Positions 9,144 to 19,136 of a stretch of DNA of 33,732 bases are shown here, one piece after another (positions within the stretch are counted from its first letter, which is position 1; every line of letters begins with the position of its first letter). Both the position numbers and the translations under genes were made by a program. This DNA is from Nocardioides sp. (GTDB lineage Bacteria; Actinomycetota; Actinomycetes; Propionibacteriales; Nocardioidaceae): the NCBI RefSeq assembly GCF_030655615.1, contig NZ_JAURVJ010000105.1:1-33732 (forward strand), in the 5' to 3' direction. Under the pieces are notes generated by a model, which saw nothing but the letters and a program-made list of their open reading frames with translations, was not told the DNA's origin and did no database searches.

Positions 9144-10894
9144 GGGCGCGTCCGTGGCGGGTGATGGCGGCCGCGCTGAGCCTGGTCGTCCTGGTGTCCG
9201 GCTGCACCGGCCTGCCCGACTCGGGCCCGGTGGTCGACGCCGACGCCCGGTCCTCGGTCGACGACGCCCGGGCCAGCGACATCAACGCGGTGCCGCCGGT
9301 GCCGGGCATGGAGGCGGGGGAGGTCGTCGACGGCTTCCTCGACGCGATGACGGCCTCGCCGATCCGGGTCGACGTCGCCAAGCAGTTCCTCTCGGCGTCG
9401 GCCGCGACCGAGTGGGAGCCCGATGCGGGCACCATCACCTACGCGCGCAGCCAGCAGCTCCGCGAGGAGCAGCTGCTGGTGTCGGTGCAGCTCACCGACG
9501 CCGAGCGCCTGGGGCGGTCGGGGGGCTACCTCAACCGGTTGTCGGGCGCCGAGGAGACCCTGCGCTTCCACCTCACGCTCGAGGCCGGCGAGTACCGCAT
9601 CACCGACCCGCCCGACGCGCTCGTCGCACCCCGCAGCTGGTTCACCCAGCGCTACCGGCCGGCCTCGCTCTACTACTTCGACCCCAGCGGCCGGATCCTG
9701 GTGCCGCAGCCGGTCTACGTGCCCCGCGGTCCGCAGCTCGCGGCCAACCTGGTCAGCCGTCTCGTCGAGGGGCCCGACCGCGACCTGTCCCGCGTCATCC
9801 GGTCCTACCTGCCGACCGGCCTCGACCCGCGGGTCTCGGTCGACATAGGCCCCGACGGCGTCGCCAGCGTCGACCTGGGTGGCGAGGCGGGGGCGAGCAG
9901 CGGACCCGCCGCCGAGCGGCTGCTCGCGCAGCTCGCCTGGACCCTGCGCCAGCAGCCGGGCATCCGGGCGCTGAGGCTCACCCTCGGCGGGACCGCCGTC
10001 CGCGGCGCCGACGGCGACGACCTCTACGCCGTCGACGAGGCCGACTCCTACGACCCCAACGGCGCGGACCCGACCGAGGAGCTCTACGCCGTCCGCGACC
10101 GCAAGCTGCACACCCGCGACGGCAACGAGCTGGTGCCCGTGCGCGGCGTCTTCGGCTCGGGAGCCAGCCCGGTCCGCACCGCCACGCCCAACCTCGACGG
10201 CACCCGCGCCGCCGGCGTCGGGCTCGAGGGCCGCAGCCTGCTCGTCGCCGACCTCGCCGACCCGGGGCAGGGCGACCCCGAGAAGGCCGCCTTCGTCTTC
10301 CGCGGCACCGACCTGCTGGCCCCCGCCTGGGACTTCGCCGACCGCACCTGGGTCGTCGACCGGGCCGCCGGCCGCGCCGTCGTCCACGTCGTCGTCGACG
10401 GGCGCGACCGGGTCGTCGAGGTCGCGGGGGTGAGCGGGCTCGACGTCCGCTCCTTCCTCGTCTCGCGGGACGGCACGCGCTTCGTCGCCGTCGTCCGCGA
10501 GCGGGGCAGCGACCAGCTCCGGGTCGGACGCGTCGAGGCCGACGCCCTCGGCGACCTCGTCCGGGTCCGCAGCACCCGCCTCGTCGAGCTCGACCCGAGC
10601 CAGTCCCAGGGCATCGACGACATCGCCTGGACCTCCCCGACGACGCTGGGCCTGCTCGTCCCCATCGAGTCCGGCAAGCTCTACGAGGTCCGCACGATCG
10701 GCGTCGACGGCTCCCCGAGCAGCGCCGAGTCGCTGCAGTCGCAGGTGGTCGGGCCGGTCATCGGACTGGCCGGCTCCCCGCTGCCCGACCTGGCGACCTA
10801 TGTCGTCACCCCCGACAGCTTCGTCGACCTGAGCGACGGCGACTCCTACGGGTTCGTCGACGGGTCGGCGACGAGCATCGACTACGCGGGCTGA
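9140..10894 (+). CDS. lpqB: Lipoprotein LpqB (MtrAB accessory)
   Basis: 584 aa with an N-terminal lipoprotein signal: basic start MRARPWR, hydrophobic core, lipobox LVSGC with Cys22. A GerMN-type domain occupies about residues 175-305 (QPVYVPRGPQLAANLVSRLV through QQPGIRALRLTLGG). A beta-propeller-like C-terminal region has repeated VVD/VVHVVVDG blocks. In mycobacteria LpqB binds the MtrB extracellular domain and tunes MtrA phosphorylation. The start codon lies within the mtrB stop (ATGA). A G-rich tract and palindromic repeat copy B follow immediately. Confidence 0.95.
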   Translation: MRARPWRVMAAALSLVVLVSGCTGLPDSGPVVDADARSSVDDARASDINAVPPVPGMEAGEVVDGFLDAMTASPIRVDVAKQFLSASAATEWEPDAGTITYARSQQLREEQLLVSVQLTDAERLGRSGGYLNRLSGAEETLRFHLTLEAGEYRITDPPDALVAPRSWFTQRYRPASLYYFDPSGRILVPQPVYVPRGPQLAANLVSRLVEGPDRDLSRVIRSYLPTGLDPRVSVDIGPDGVASVDLGGEAGASSGPAAERLLAQLAWTLRQQPGIRALRLTLGGTAVRGADGDDLYAVDEADSYDPNGADPTEELYAVRDRKLHTRDGNELVPVRGVFGSGASPVRTATPNLDGTRAAGVGLEGRSLLVADLADPGQGDPEKAAFVFRGTDLLAPAWDFADRTWVVDRAAGRAVVHVVVDGRDRVVEVAGVSGLDVRSFLVSRDGTRFVAVVRERGSDQLRVGRVEADALGDLVRVRSTRLVELDPSQSQGIDDIAWTSPTTLGLLVPIESGKLYEVRTIGVDGSPSSAESLQSQVVGPVIGLAGSPLPDLATYVVTPDSFVDLSDGDSYGFVDGSATSIDYAG

Positions 10895-10942
10895 GGGGTC
10901 GGGGCGGGGCGGGGCGGGCCGGGGCGGGGCGGGCCGGGGCGG
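10894..10942 (+). repeat. G-rich tandem repeat, potential G-quadruplex
   Basis: Immediately after the lpqB stop there are many runs of three or four G separated by C or CC. A 15-bp unit GGGGCGGGGCGGGCC occurs twice in tandem (from about 10906). On the + strand this could fold as a G-quadruplex in the nascent transcript or single-stranded DNA. Confidence 0.7.
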
Positions 10943-11034
10943 CAGTTTCCCCCGACAGCCGGGGACTCCGACCCTTGTCAGGGGTTGCAACCCCTGACAA
11001 GGGTCGGAATCCCCGGCCGGCCGGGTAATCCGCC
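10940..11034 (+). repeat. Palindromic repeat element, copy B
   Basis: Second copy of the element at 2727-2821. The palindrome core is 10959-11016: 58 bp with a single arm mismatch apart from the centre TTGCAA, better preserved than copy A. The perfect 26-bp centre is at 10975-11000. The GGCCGGCC-centred palindrome follows. Like copy A, it lies shortly after the stop of a + strand gene (lpqB) and before the promoter region of the next gene. Confidence 0.88.
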
Positions 11035-11123
11035 GCCCGCCCGGCCGCCCAGGAGTTTTCGGCTCGTCCACAGACCACGGCGACCGGGTGGTGGTGGGCG
11101 CGGATACCTGATGGGGTCGGGGG

Positions 11124-11906
11124 ATGCCGACCAGCCTGCGCGACGCGGCCGCCGACCTCCTGCTCGGCGGGAGCTGCCTGGGCTGCGGCACCCCGGGCCG
11201 GCTGGTCTGCCCGGCGTGCCGGGCGGGGCTGCCGACCGAGGCGACGCCGCACTGGCCGACCCCGCCCCCGCCGGGGCTGGTGACGCCCTACGCCGTGACG
11301 GCGTACGACGGGCTCGTGCGCGCGCTCGTCCTCGGGCACAAGGAACACCGGCTGCTGGCCCTCACCCCGGTGCTGGGCCGGCTGCTGGCGTGCTCGGTGG
11401 CCGCCGCTACCGGCGCTACCGCTGCGACCGCCGCGACCGCCGGCACCGGCGGGTCCGGGGCGCTGGTGCTGGTCCCGGTGCCGTCGCGACCGGCGACGGT
11501 CCGGGCGCGTGGTCACGACCCGATGCTGGCGATGACGCGCGAGGCCGCCCGGGCGCTCGGACCCGTCGTGTCCGTCGTACCCCTGCTGCGGTCGCGGCCA
11601 GGCGTGGTCGACCAGGCCGGGCTCGACGTCGCGCACCGGCGCGCCAACCTCGCCGGGTCGATGGCGGTGCGCGACCGGCCGCTGCGGGCGCTGGTGCGGC
11701 GGGGGAGGCCCGTCCACGTGGTGCTCTGCGACGACGTGCTGACCACGGGCAGCACCGCCCGGGAGGCCCAGCGCGCCCTGGCCGCCGTCGGGATCGACGT
11801 CCTGGCGGTCGCGGTGGTGGCGGCGACGGCACGCAGGTCATCCGATCGGATGGTTCTCGGTCAACTCTCAGCCCCAGAGGTTCCGCCGCCCCCACGCACG
11901 CACTAA
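11124..11906 (+). CDS. ComF-family phosphoribosyltransferase-like protein
   Basis: 260 aa. An N-terminal zinc-finger-like block CLGCGTPGRLVCPAC (residues about 18-32) precedes a PRTase domain with the PRPP-loop motif VVLCDDVLTTGST (residues about 199-211) and RARGHDP, variants of the ComF R-x-R-G-x-N/D motif. ComF proteins act in DNA uptake in competent bacteria, but in actinobacteria the gene sits beside lpqB and hpf without a known competence role. A low-complexity Ala/Thr/Gly insert (about 93-115) is encoded by short repeats. The ATG is preceded by a weak purine-rich stretch. The TAA stop forms part of the likely promoter of the downstream RNA. Confidence 0.88.
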   Translation: MPTSLRDAAADLLLGGSCLGCGTPGRLVCPACRAGLPTEATPHWPTPPPPGLVTPYAVTAYDGLVRALVLGHKEHRLLALTPVLGRLLACSVAAATGATAATAATAGTGGSGALVLVPVPSRPATVRARGHDPMLAMTREAARALGPVVSVVPLLRSRPGVVDQAGLDVAHRRANLAGSMAVRDRPLRALVRRGRPVHVVLCDDVLTTGSTAREAQRALAAVGIDVLAVAVVAATARRSSDRMVLGQLSAPEVPPPPRTH

Positions 11907-11909
11907 CGT
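11904..11909 (+). promoter_or_regulatory. -10 element (TAACGT) of the raiA RNA/hpf transcript
   Basis: TAACGT overlaps the comF-like stop codon. Initiation 7 nt downstream, near 11916, would start just before the left strand of the long closing helix of the RNA (11918). This independently supports both the promoter and the RNA 5' end. Confidence 0.55.
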
Positions 11910-11915
11910 CACTGC

Positions 11916-12181
11916 ATGGAGTCCGTCCGGGTCCGTGGTTGCGTCGTCCCGGGGGCAGCCCTGGGCCGACAAGCCGATGCCAGTCGCAGGCAAAACGGCC
12001 CACGTAACCCGCGCTCGTCGCGGGGATCACGGTGCGGCTTAGTAGTAAGTCCTGCCTCGTCCTGGCCGTCAGATGCGGCCTGCCCTCCGGGGTGGCGGGA
12101 GAAGGCCAGTAGTGGCACTGAGCTGCGAGAGCCTCAGCAGGCGGTTGTGGGGTCGAAGACCAGGTCGGCCGGACGGACTCC
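11916..12181 (+). ncRNA. raiA-type structured noncoding RNA upstream of hpf
   Basis: This 329-bp gap holds no convincing gene but is highly structured. 11918-11930 pairs perfectly over 13 bp with 12169-12181 and encloses about 238 nt. Inside are a hairpin with 6-bp stem CCCGCG/CGCGGG (12008-12024), GGCCG/CGGCC (11964-11968 with 11996-12000), CTGGCC/GGCCAG (12062-12067 with 12104-12109), CTGAG/CTCAG (12118-12122 with 12133-12137), and the A/U-rich CTTAGTAGTAAG (12038-12049). The raiA motif is a known conserved structured RNA of Firmicutes and Actinobacteria, usually found just before the gene for HPF/RaiA, exactly as here. Identity is by position and architecture; I could not run a covariance model. 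It may be a separate abundant RNA and/or the leader of hpf. Confidence 0.75.
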
Positions 12182-12235
12182 TCTGCACGAGCACGACTGA
12201 TCACCGAGCAACCAATCGCTAGCGGGAGGTTCATC

Positions 12236-12865
12236 ATGGATGTTGTCGTCACCGGGCGTCACTGCGAGATCACCGAGTCGTTTCGAGGTCACTGCGCGGA
12301 GAAGCTGGCCAGGCTCGAGAAGCACGACCATCGGATCCAGCGGATCGACGTCGAGGTCGACTGCGAGCCCAACCCCCGGCAGCACGACAAGTCCATCCAC
12401 GTCGAGCTCACGGCGTTCTCGAAGGGCCCGGTGATACGTGCCGAAGCCGCCGCCGACCACCAGATGGGCGCCCTCGACCTGGCCGTCGACAAGATGGCCG
12501 CGCAGATGCGTCGCGCGGCCGACCGGCGCCGCGTGCACCACGGCCGCCGTGCCCCCGTCTCGGTCGGACAGGCCCTCGCCGACGTCGAGACGCTCCTCGA
12601 CGACGCACCGGCCGCCGAGGACGACGGCACGATCGAGCGCTCCGTCGGACCGATCGACGTGACCGGCGACGGGCCGCTCGTGGTGCGCGAGAAGACCCAC
12701 CCGGCGACGCCGATGACCCTCGACCAGGCGATGTACGAGATGGAGCTCGTGGGTCACGACTTCTACCTCTTCGTCGACAAGGAGAGCGAGAAGCCGTCGG
12801 TCGTCTACCGCCGTCGCGGCTACGACTACGGCGTCATCTCGCTCGACGTCACGCCCGAGGAGTAG
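12236..12865 (+). CDS. hpf: Ribosome hibernation promoting factor, long form
   Basis: 209 aa. The N-terminal HPF/YfiA domain (1-100, MDVVVTGRHCEITESFRGHC...) binds the decoding centre of the 30S subunit. A charged linker (about 101-145) leads to the C-terminal dimerisation domain (146-207, with PMTLDQAMYEMELVGHDFYLF and YRRRGYDYGVISL) that pairs ribosomes into 100S dimers. Long-form HPF protects idle ribosomes in stationary phase or hypoxia. GGGAGG 7 nt before the ATG is a strong ribosome-binding site. The 5' neighbour is the raiA-type RNA, and secA lies downstream as in other actinobacteria. Confidence 0.95.
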   Translation: MDVVVTGRHCEITESFRGHCAEKLARLEKHDHRIQRIDVEVDCEPNPRQHDKSIHVELTAFSKGPVIRAEAAADHQMGALDLAVDKMAAQMRRAADRRRVHHGRRAPVSVGQALADVETLLDDAPAAEDDGTIERSVGPIDVTGDGPLVVREKTHPATPMTLDQAMYEMELVGHDFYLFVDKESEKPSVVYRRRGYDYGVISLDVTPEE

Positions 12866-12909
12866 TCCGACCGGCAGAGCGGCGCCCGCACGGCGGCCGC
12901 GAGGCGTGA

Positions 12910-12915
12910 CATGAT
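12910..12915 (+). promoter_or_regulatory. Possible -10 (CATGAT) of orphan response regulator
   Basis: CATGAT ends 6 nt before the GTG at 12922, the same spacing as other leaderless-type starts here. It is a weaker match to TANNNT. Confidence 0.3.
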
Positions 12916-12921
12916 CGCCTC

Positions 12922-13611
12922 GTGGCCACCAGTGGGGAACAGAGCCAGACCGATCGGGAGCCGATCCGCGTGCTCGTCGTCGACGACCAGCAGCTGTTCC
13001 GGCGCGGGCTCACCATGCTGCTCGCCGTGGAGCCCGGACTCGAGGTCGTGGGCGAGGCCGGCGACGGCATCGAAGGCACGACCCTCGCCGAGACCGCCGC
13101 CCCCGACGTCGTCCTGCTCGACGTACGGATGCCCAAGCGCTCGGGCATCGAGGCCTGCCTCGCGATCAAGCAGAGCGTCCCGTCGGCCAAGATCATCATG
13201 CTGACCGTCTCCGACGAGGAGGCCGACCTCTACGAGGCCGTCAAGAGCGGTGCCTCGGGCTACCTCCTCAAGGACTCCTCCATCGAGGAGGTGGCCCAGG
13301 CCATCCGCGTCGTCGCCGACGGCCAGTCCCTCATCAGCCCGTCGATGGCCATCAAGCTCATCGACGAGTTCAAGCAGATGTCGCGCCCCGAGCGCGAGAG
13401 CGGGCCCGCCCTGCGCCTCACCGAGCGCGAGCTCGACGTGCTGCGGCTGGTGGCCCAGGGCCACAGCAACAAGGAGATCGCGGCCCGCCTCTTCATCAGC
13501 GAGAACACCGTCAAGAACCACGTCCGCAACATGCTCGAGAAGCTCCAGCTGCACTCGCGCATGGAGGCCGTGATGTACGCCGTGCGCGAGAACCTCCTCG
13601 AGCTCCCGTAG
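12922..13611 (+). CDS. Orphan NarL/FixJ-type response regulator
   Basis: 229 aa. The receiver domain (15-135) has the acidic pair at D21-D22, the phosphorylatable D67 in VVLLDVRMP, T95 and K117 in GYLLKDSS, so it looks phosphorylation-competent. A LuxR-type HTH (about 160-225) has LTERELDVLRLVAQGHSNKEI and ENTVKNHVRNMLEKL. No histidine kinase is adjacent, since the nearest, MtrB, is committed to MtrA. The location between hpf and secA suggests a conserved actinobacterial regulator linked to stress or growth state, but targets cannot be read from the sequence. GTG start with a -10-like CATGAT 6 nt upstream. Confidence 0.92.
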   Translation: MATSGEQSQTDREPIRVLVVDDQQLFRRGLTMLLAVEPGLEVVGEAGDGIEGTTLAETAAPDVVLLDVRMPKRSGIEACLAIKQSVPSAKIIMLTVSDEEADLYEAVKSGASGYLLKDSSIEEVAQAIRVVADGQSLISPSMAIKLIDEFKQMSRPERESGPALRLTERELDVLRLVAQGHSNKEIAARLFISENTVKNHVRNMLEKLQLHSRMEAVMYAVRENLLELP

Positions 13612-13619
13612 GTCTCGCC

Positions 13620-13833
13620 CACGTCGGCTGAGGTGCGAGCGCAGCGATCCTCAAAGCCTTTTGTCGTGGGGTCTCTCTGTGTCCGGGTCGGGTGGCCGCG
13701 CGCGTAGCAGACCGCGTCTCGGCGTCAAGGACGCCTGCGGCGCCGCTTCGCGGTCGCCTGCGGCGATCCTTGACCCCGAGCCTCTCGCGGTCTGCTACCT
13801 GCGCGCTGTCGGCGCGGCCTCGCAAGCTCGGCG
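13620..13833. repeat. Long dispersed repeat, copy 1
   Basis: About 214 bp beginning CACGTCGGCTGAGGTGCGAG just after the response-regulator stop. It matches 33464-33732 with small indels. Inside, GCAGACCGCG (13707-13716) and CGCGGTCTGC (13786-13795) are the ends of a large inverted repeat, and TCAAGGACGC pairs imperfectly with GATCCTTGA further in. No coding frame is convincing. The 584-bp gap 13612-14195 is filled by this element and the two repeats that follow. Confidence 0.85.
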
Positions 13834-13870
13834 CGCCGCCGCTGGCGCGGCCACCCGACCCGGCGGTGCG

Positions 13871-14021
13871 TGAGCCACCGTTCTGGGCGATCTGAGGTGT
13901 CGGTTCGGTGGCGTGCTCACCGCCGGCCTGGGCCGGCTCGGGTGGGCGGTCAGTGAGCCACCGTTCTGGGCGATCTGAGGGACTGGTTCGGTGGCTGACG
14001 CACCGCCGGCCCGGGCCGGCA
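13871..14021. repeat. Two direct repeats of 68 bp (period 83 bp)
   Basis: Units 13871-13938 and 13954-14021 both begin TGAGCCACCGTTCTGGGCGA and end with GCCGGCCxGGGCCGGC. Each contains GCCACCG paired with CGGTGGC, so each could fold into a hairpin. They follow directly on the long repeat and precede a third inverted repeat, making a compound non-coding repeat cluster. Confidence 0.85.
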
Positions 14022-14050
14022 AGCCCGCGAGGTGAAGTTCTACGACGAAA

Positions 14051-14090
14051 CTCCCGGTTCTAAGCCGAAGCTTCGTACGAGAACCGGGAG
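14051..14090. repeat. Perfect inverted repeat with palindromic loop
   Basis: CTCCCGGTTCT (14051-14061) pairs perfectly with AGAACCGGGAG (14080-14090). The 18-nt loop contains its own palindrome CGAAGCTTCG. Pairing resumes beyond an AAA/AAA mismatch (ACG with CGT). It lies 94 bp before the -10 of the next gene and may be the end of a mobile repeat or an operator. Confidence 0.75.
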
Positions 14091-14183
14091 AAACGTCAGG
14101 GAAGCGTGACTGGGGGGACACATGAGGGCGCGGACAGCCCGACGCCGAGTGACCCGCAACCAGAAATCGTCCCCGTCGTCCGG

Positions 14184-14189
14184 TAGAAC
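14184..14189 (+). promoter_or_regulatory. -10 element (TAGAAC) of ycaQ-like gene
   Basis: TAGAAC is 6 nt upstream of the GTG start at 14196, again implying a leaderless transcript. Confidence 0.35.
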
Positions 14190-14195
14190 CGAGAC

Positions 14196-15488
14196 GTGAG
14201 CCGCCCGCAGTCCCTCTCCCGCGCCCAGGCCCGCCGCGTCGCGCTGGCGGCCCAGGGGTTCCTCGACAAGCCCCACGACCCGCCGACGATGCGGACGGTG
14301 TCGCGCACCCTCGACCGTACGGGGGTGCTTCAGGTCGACTCGGTCAACGTGCTGGCGCGCGCCCACTACATGCCGCTCTACTCGCGGATGGGCGCCTACG
14401 ACACCGGCCTGCTCGAGCGGGCGTCGACGGGTCGCCAGCAGCGGCGCCTCGTCGAGTACTGGGCGCACGTGCAGGCGTTCATGCCCGTCGAGCTCTGGCC
14501 GGCGATGGCCCACCGTCGCGACCACCACCGGACGAGCCGGGGCAAGTGGTCGTTCGTCGCCGAGGACGACGAGCTCGAGTCGCGGCTGCTGGCCGAGCTG
14601 GCCGACCGCGGGGCGTCGACCTCGCGCGACCTCGACGACGGCCTGCCGCGCAGCAAGGACAACTGGGGCTGGAACTGGTCGCGCACCCGCCGGATGCTCG
14701 ACTTCCTCTACGCCGCCGGCGACGTCGCGATCGCGGGCCGCAACAGCCAGTTCGAGGTGCGCTACGACCTGCCCGAGCGGGTCCTGCCCGACGCCGTCCT
14801 CGCAGCGCCCGACCTCACGGTCGAGGAGCAGCACCTCGCGCTCGTACGCCGGGCCGCGCTGTCCCACGGGGTCGCGACGGTCAAGTGCCTGTCCGACTAC
14901 TACCGGATGCGCACAGACGACACGGCCCGCGCCGTCGACACCATGGTGGAGACCGGTGAGCTCGAGCCCGTCTCGATCGAGGGGTGGAAGCGCCCGGCCT
15001 ACCTCCACCGCGACGCCCGCCGGCCGCGTGCGATCGCGGCCCGGGCGCTGCTCAGCCCGTTCGACCCGGTCGTCTGGGAGCGCGAGCGCGCCGAGCAGCT
15101 CTTCGACTTCCACTACCGGATCGAGATCTACACGCCGGCCGAGAAGCGCCTCTACGGCTACTACGTGCTGCCGTTCCTGCTGCGTGACGAGCTCGTCGGC
15201 CGGGTCGACCTCAAGGCCGACCGGCCGACCCGGCGGCTGCTGGTCAAGGGCGCCTACGCCGAGGCCGGCGCCCCGGCCGACACCGCGCTCGAGCTCGCGG
15301 CCGAGCTGCGGCGGATGGCCGGGTGGCTCGGCCTCGACCAGGTCGTGGTCGAGGGTCGCGGCGACCTGGCCCCCGAGCTGGCCACCGAGCTGGCCACCGA
15401 GCTGGCCGGCGAGCTGGCCACCGAGTCATCCGCCGAGTCGGCCGCCGAGTCGGCCGCCGAGGAACGGTCCGTGGGCACGGCTCGTTAG
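14196..15488 (+). CDS. Winged-helix YcaQ/AlkX-like DNA glycosylase family protein
   Basis: 430 aa of the HTH_42 (former DUF1006) family. Characterised members (E. coli YcaQ/AlkX, Streptomyces AlkZ) are DNA glycosylases that remove bulky or crosslinked alkylated bases. The catalytic-type motif here is Q46-V-D48 ([16 protein letters not shown]), the Q-x-D form of YcaQ rather than the Q-x-Q form of AlkZ. Conserved downstream blocks include [30 protein letters not shown] and [22 protein letters not shown]. The C-terminus has an extra repetitive tail (ELATELA units then ESAAESAAE) encoded by 12-bp repeats at about 15375-15462. It is probably monocistronic, with its own -10. The TAG stop overlaps the likely secA -10. 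Confidence 0.88.
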   Translation: MSRPQSLSRAQARRVALAAQGFLDKPHDPPTMRTVSRTLDRTGVLQVDSVNVLARAHYMPLYSRMGAYDTGLLERASTGRQQRRLVEYWAHVQAFMPVELWPAMAHRRDHHRTSRGKWSFVAEDDELESRLLAELADRGASTSRDLDDGLPRSKDNWGWNWSRTRRMLDFLYAAGDVAIAGRNSQFEVRYDLPERVLPDAVLAAPDLTVEEQHLALVRRAALSHGVATVKCLSDYYRMRTDDTARAVDTMVETGELEPVSIEGWKRPAYLHRDARRPRAIAARALLSPFDPVVWERERAEQLFDFHYRIEIYTPAEKRLYGYYVLPFLLRDELVGRVDLKADRPTRRLLVKGAYAEAGAPADTALELAAELRRMAGWLGLDQVVVEGRGDLAPELATELATELAGELATESSAESAAESAAEERSVGTAR

Positions 15489-15491
15489 GAT
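15486..15491 (+). promoter_or_regulatory. -10 element (TAGGAT) of secA
   Basis: TAGGAT overlaps the TAG stop of the ycaQ-like gene. It would give secA a leader of roughly 73 nt carrying AGAGGA 10 nt before the GTG. Confidence 0.45.
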
Positions 15492-15570
15492 GGAGCGCGG
15501 CCCGTTGTCCCGGGCCCGACCCCCACCCCAGACTCACCCGACTTCAGCCCAACCAGAGGATGTCACCGAC

Positions 15571-18462
<2,892 letters not shown>

Positions 18463-18488
18463 CCCGATCCCGGCACCATACGACCGCG

Positions 18489-18519
18489 CGACCGCTGCAC
18501 CCGCTGGGTGCGGCGGTCG
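18489..18519 (+). terminator. secA terminator hairpin
   Basis: CGACCGCTGCACCC pairs with GGGTGCGGCGGTCG around a GCT loop, giving a 14-bp stem with one U·G wobble. It has no U-tract, typical of high-GC terminators. It sits between secA and the convergent Rv3235-like gene. Confidence 0.85.
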
Positions 18520-18530
18520 TGGTGCGTCAC

Positions 18531-18624
18531 GGGGGTCTCGAGCCGCAGTCGCGACCTCGTTCCTCGGTCGCGTGCTCCCTCGACCCGCTTGACGTCCGAC
18601 CCGCTCGTTCCTCGCAGGACCGGG
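18531..18624. repeat. Degenerate intergenic repeat between convergent genes
   Basis: GGGGTCTCGAGCC begins a stretch that includes CCTCGTTCCTCGG and CGCTCGTTCCTCG (an inexact repeat). It ends with CGGGTCAAGC, which pairs with GCTTGACGTCCG upstream. It resembles the dispersed repeat after ahcY (6597-6660). No gene is seen in it. Confidence 0.35.
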
Positions 18625-19119
18625 TCAAGCGAACTCCACCGCGGTGCACACCCAGCGTGTGGACCGACGCTCGAAGCGCGCGGCGACGGCACGGGACCGC
18701 TGGCCGTAGCGCACGTGCGCGCTGGTCTCGGCGACGTCGGCGGTGACGAAGCTGCTGTGCACCGACACCACGCGGGGTCGCACCGGCTGGACCCGGGCGA
18801 CGCCCGGGACGTGGCCGCCGACGCGCGCCACCAGCTGCGCACGGCGCTCGAGGTCGGCGTAGACGTCGCGGCTGGTGTGCCGCACCAGCTGCGAGGTGGG
18901 CCGGTCGCCGCCGACGATCTCGACGACCGCCTGGACGAAGCGGTGCGCCCAGCCGTCGACCTCGCGCCGGCGGCGCAGGTCGCCCGCCGGCGGTGACGGC
19001 GGATCGAGGCGCGGCTGGAGGTCGAGCGCGAGGGTGCCCTGGGTGGCGGCCACCGGCATCGACAGCCTGAGCGGCACCACGTTCTCGTGGAAGAGCGGGG
19101 TGGGCGTGCGGGTGGACAT
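18625..19119 (-). CDS. Rv3235-like conserved actinobacterial protein
   Basis: 164 aa from MSTRTPTPLFHENVVPLRLS. A Pro/Arg-rich N-terminus is followed by a compact alpha/beta domain: GWAHRFVQAVVEIVGGDRPTSQL, then HTSRDVYADLERRAQL, and a C-terminal beta-rich region ending FERRSTRWVCTAVEFA. This pattern matches the small proteins related to M. tuberculosis Rv3235, encoded near secA in actinobacteria. Their function is unknown. ATG 19119 is chosen because GAGAGGAGA lies 6 nt upstream. An in-frame ATG at 19140 overlaps the LysM stop (ATGA) and is a credible alternative. It forms a two-gene minus-strand operon with the LysM gene. Confidence 0.75.
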   Translation of the reverse strand: MSTRTPTPLFHENVVPLRLSMPVAATQGTLALDLQPRLDPPSPPAGDLRRRREVDGWAHRFVQAVVEIVGGDRPTSQLVRHTSRDVYADLERRAQLVARVGGHVPGVARVQPVRPRVVSVHSSFVTADVAETSAHVRYGQRSRAVAARFERRSTRWVCTAVEFA

Positions 19120-19136
19120 GGCGCGTCTCCTCTCGG

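Noticed and set aside
11916..12200. Small open frame beginning MESVRVRGCVV in the hpf leader
   Set aside because: It runs through the closing helix and inner hairpins of the structured RNA and has no Shine-Dalgarno sequence or family resemblance. Structure explains the region better.
13612..14195. CRISPR array or small genes in the repeat island
   Set aside because: Only two direct repeats with different length and spacing and no cas genes nearby. Short frames here follow the repeats and have no start signals.
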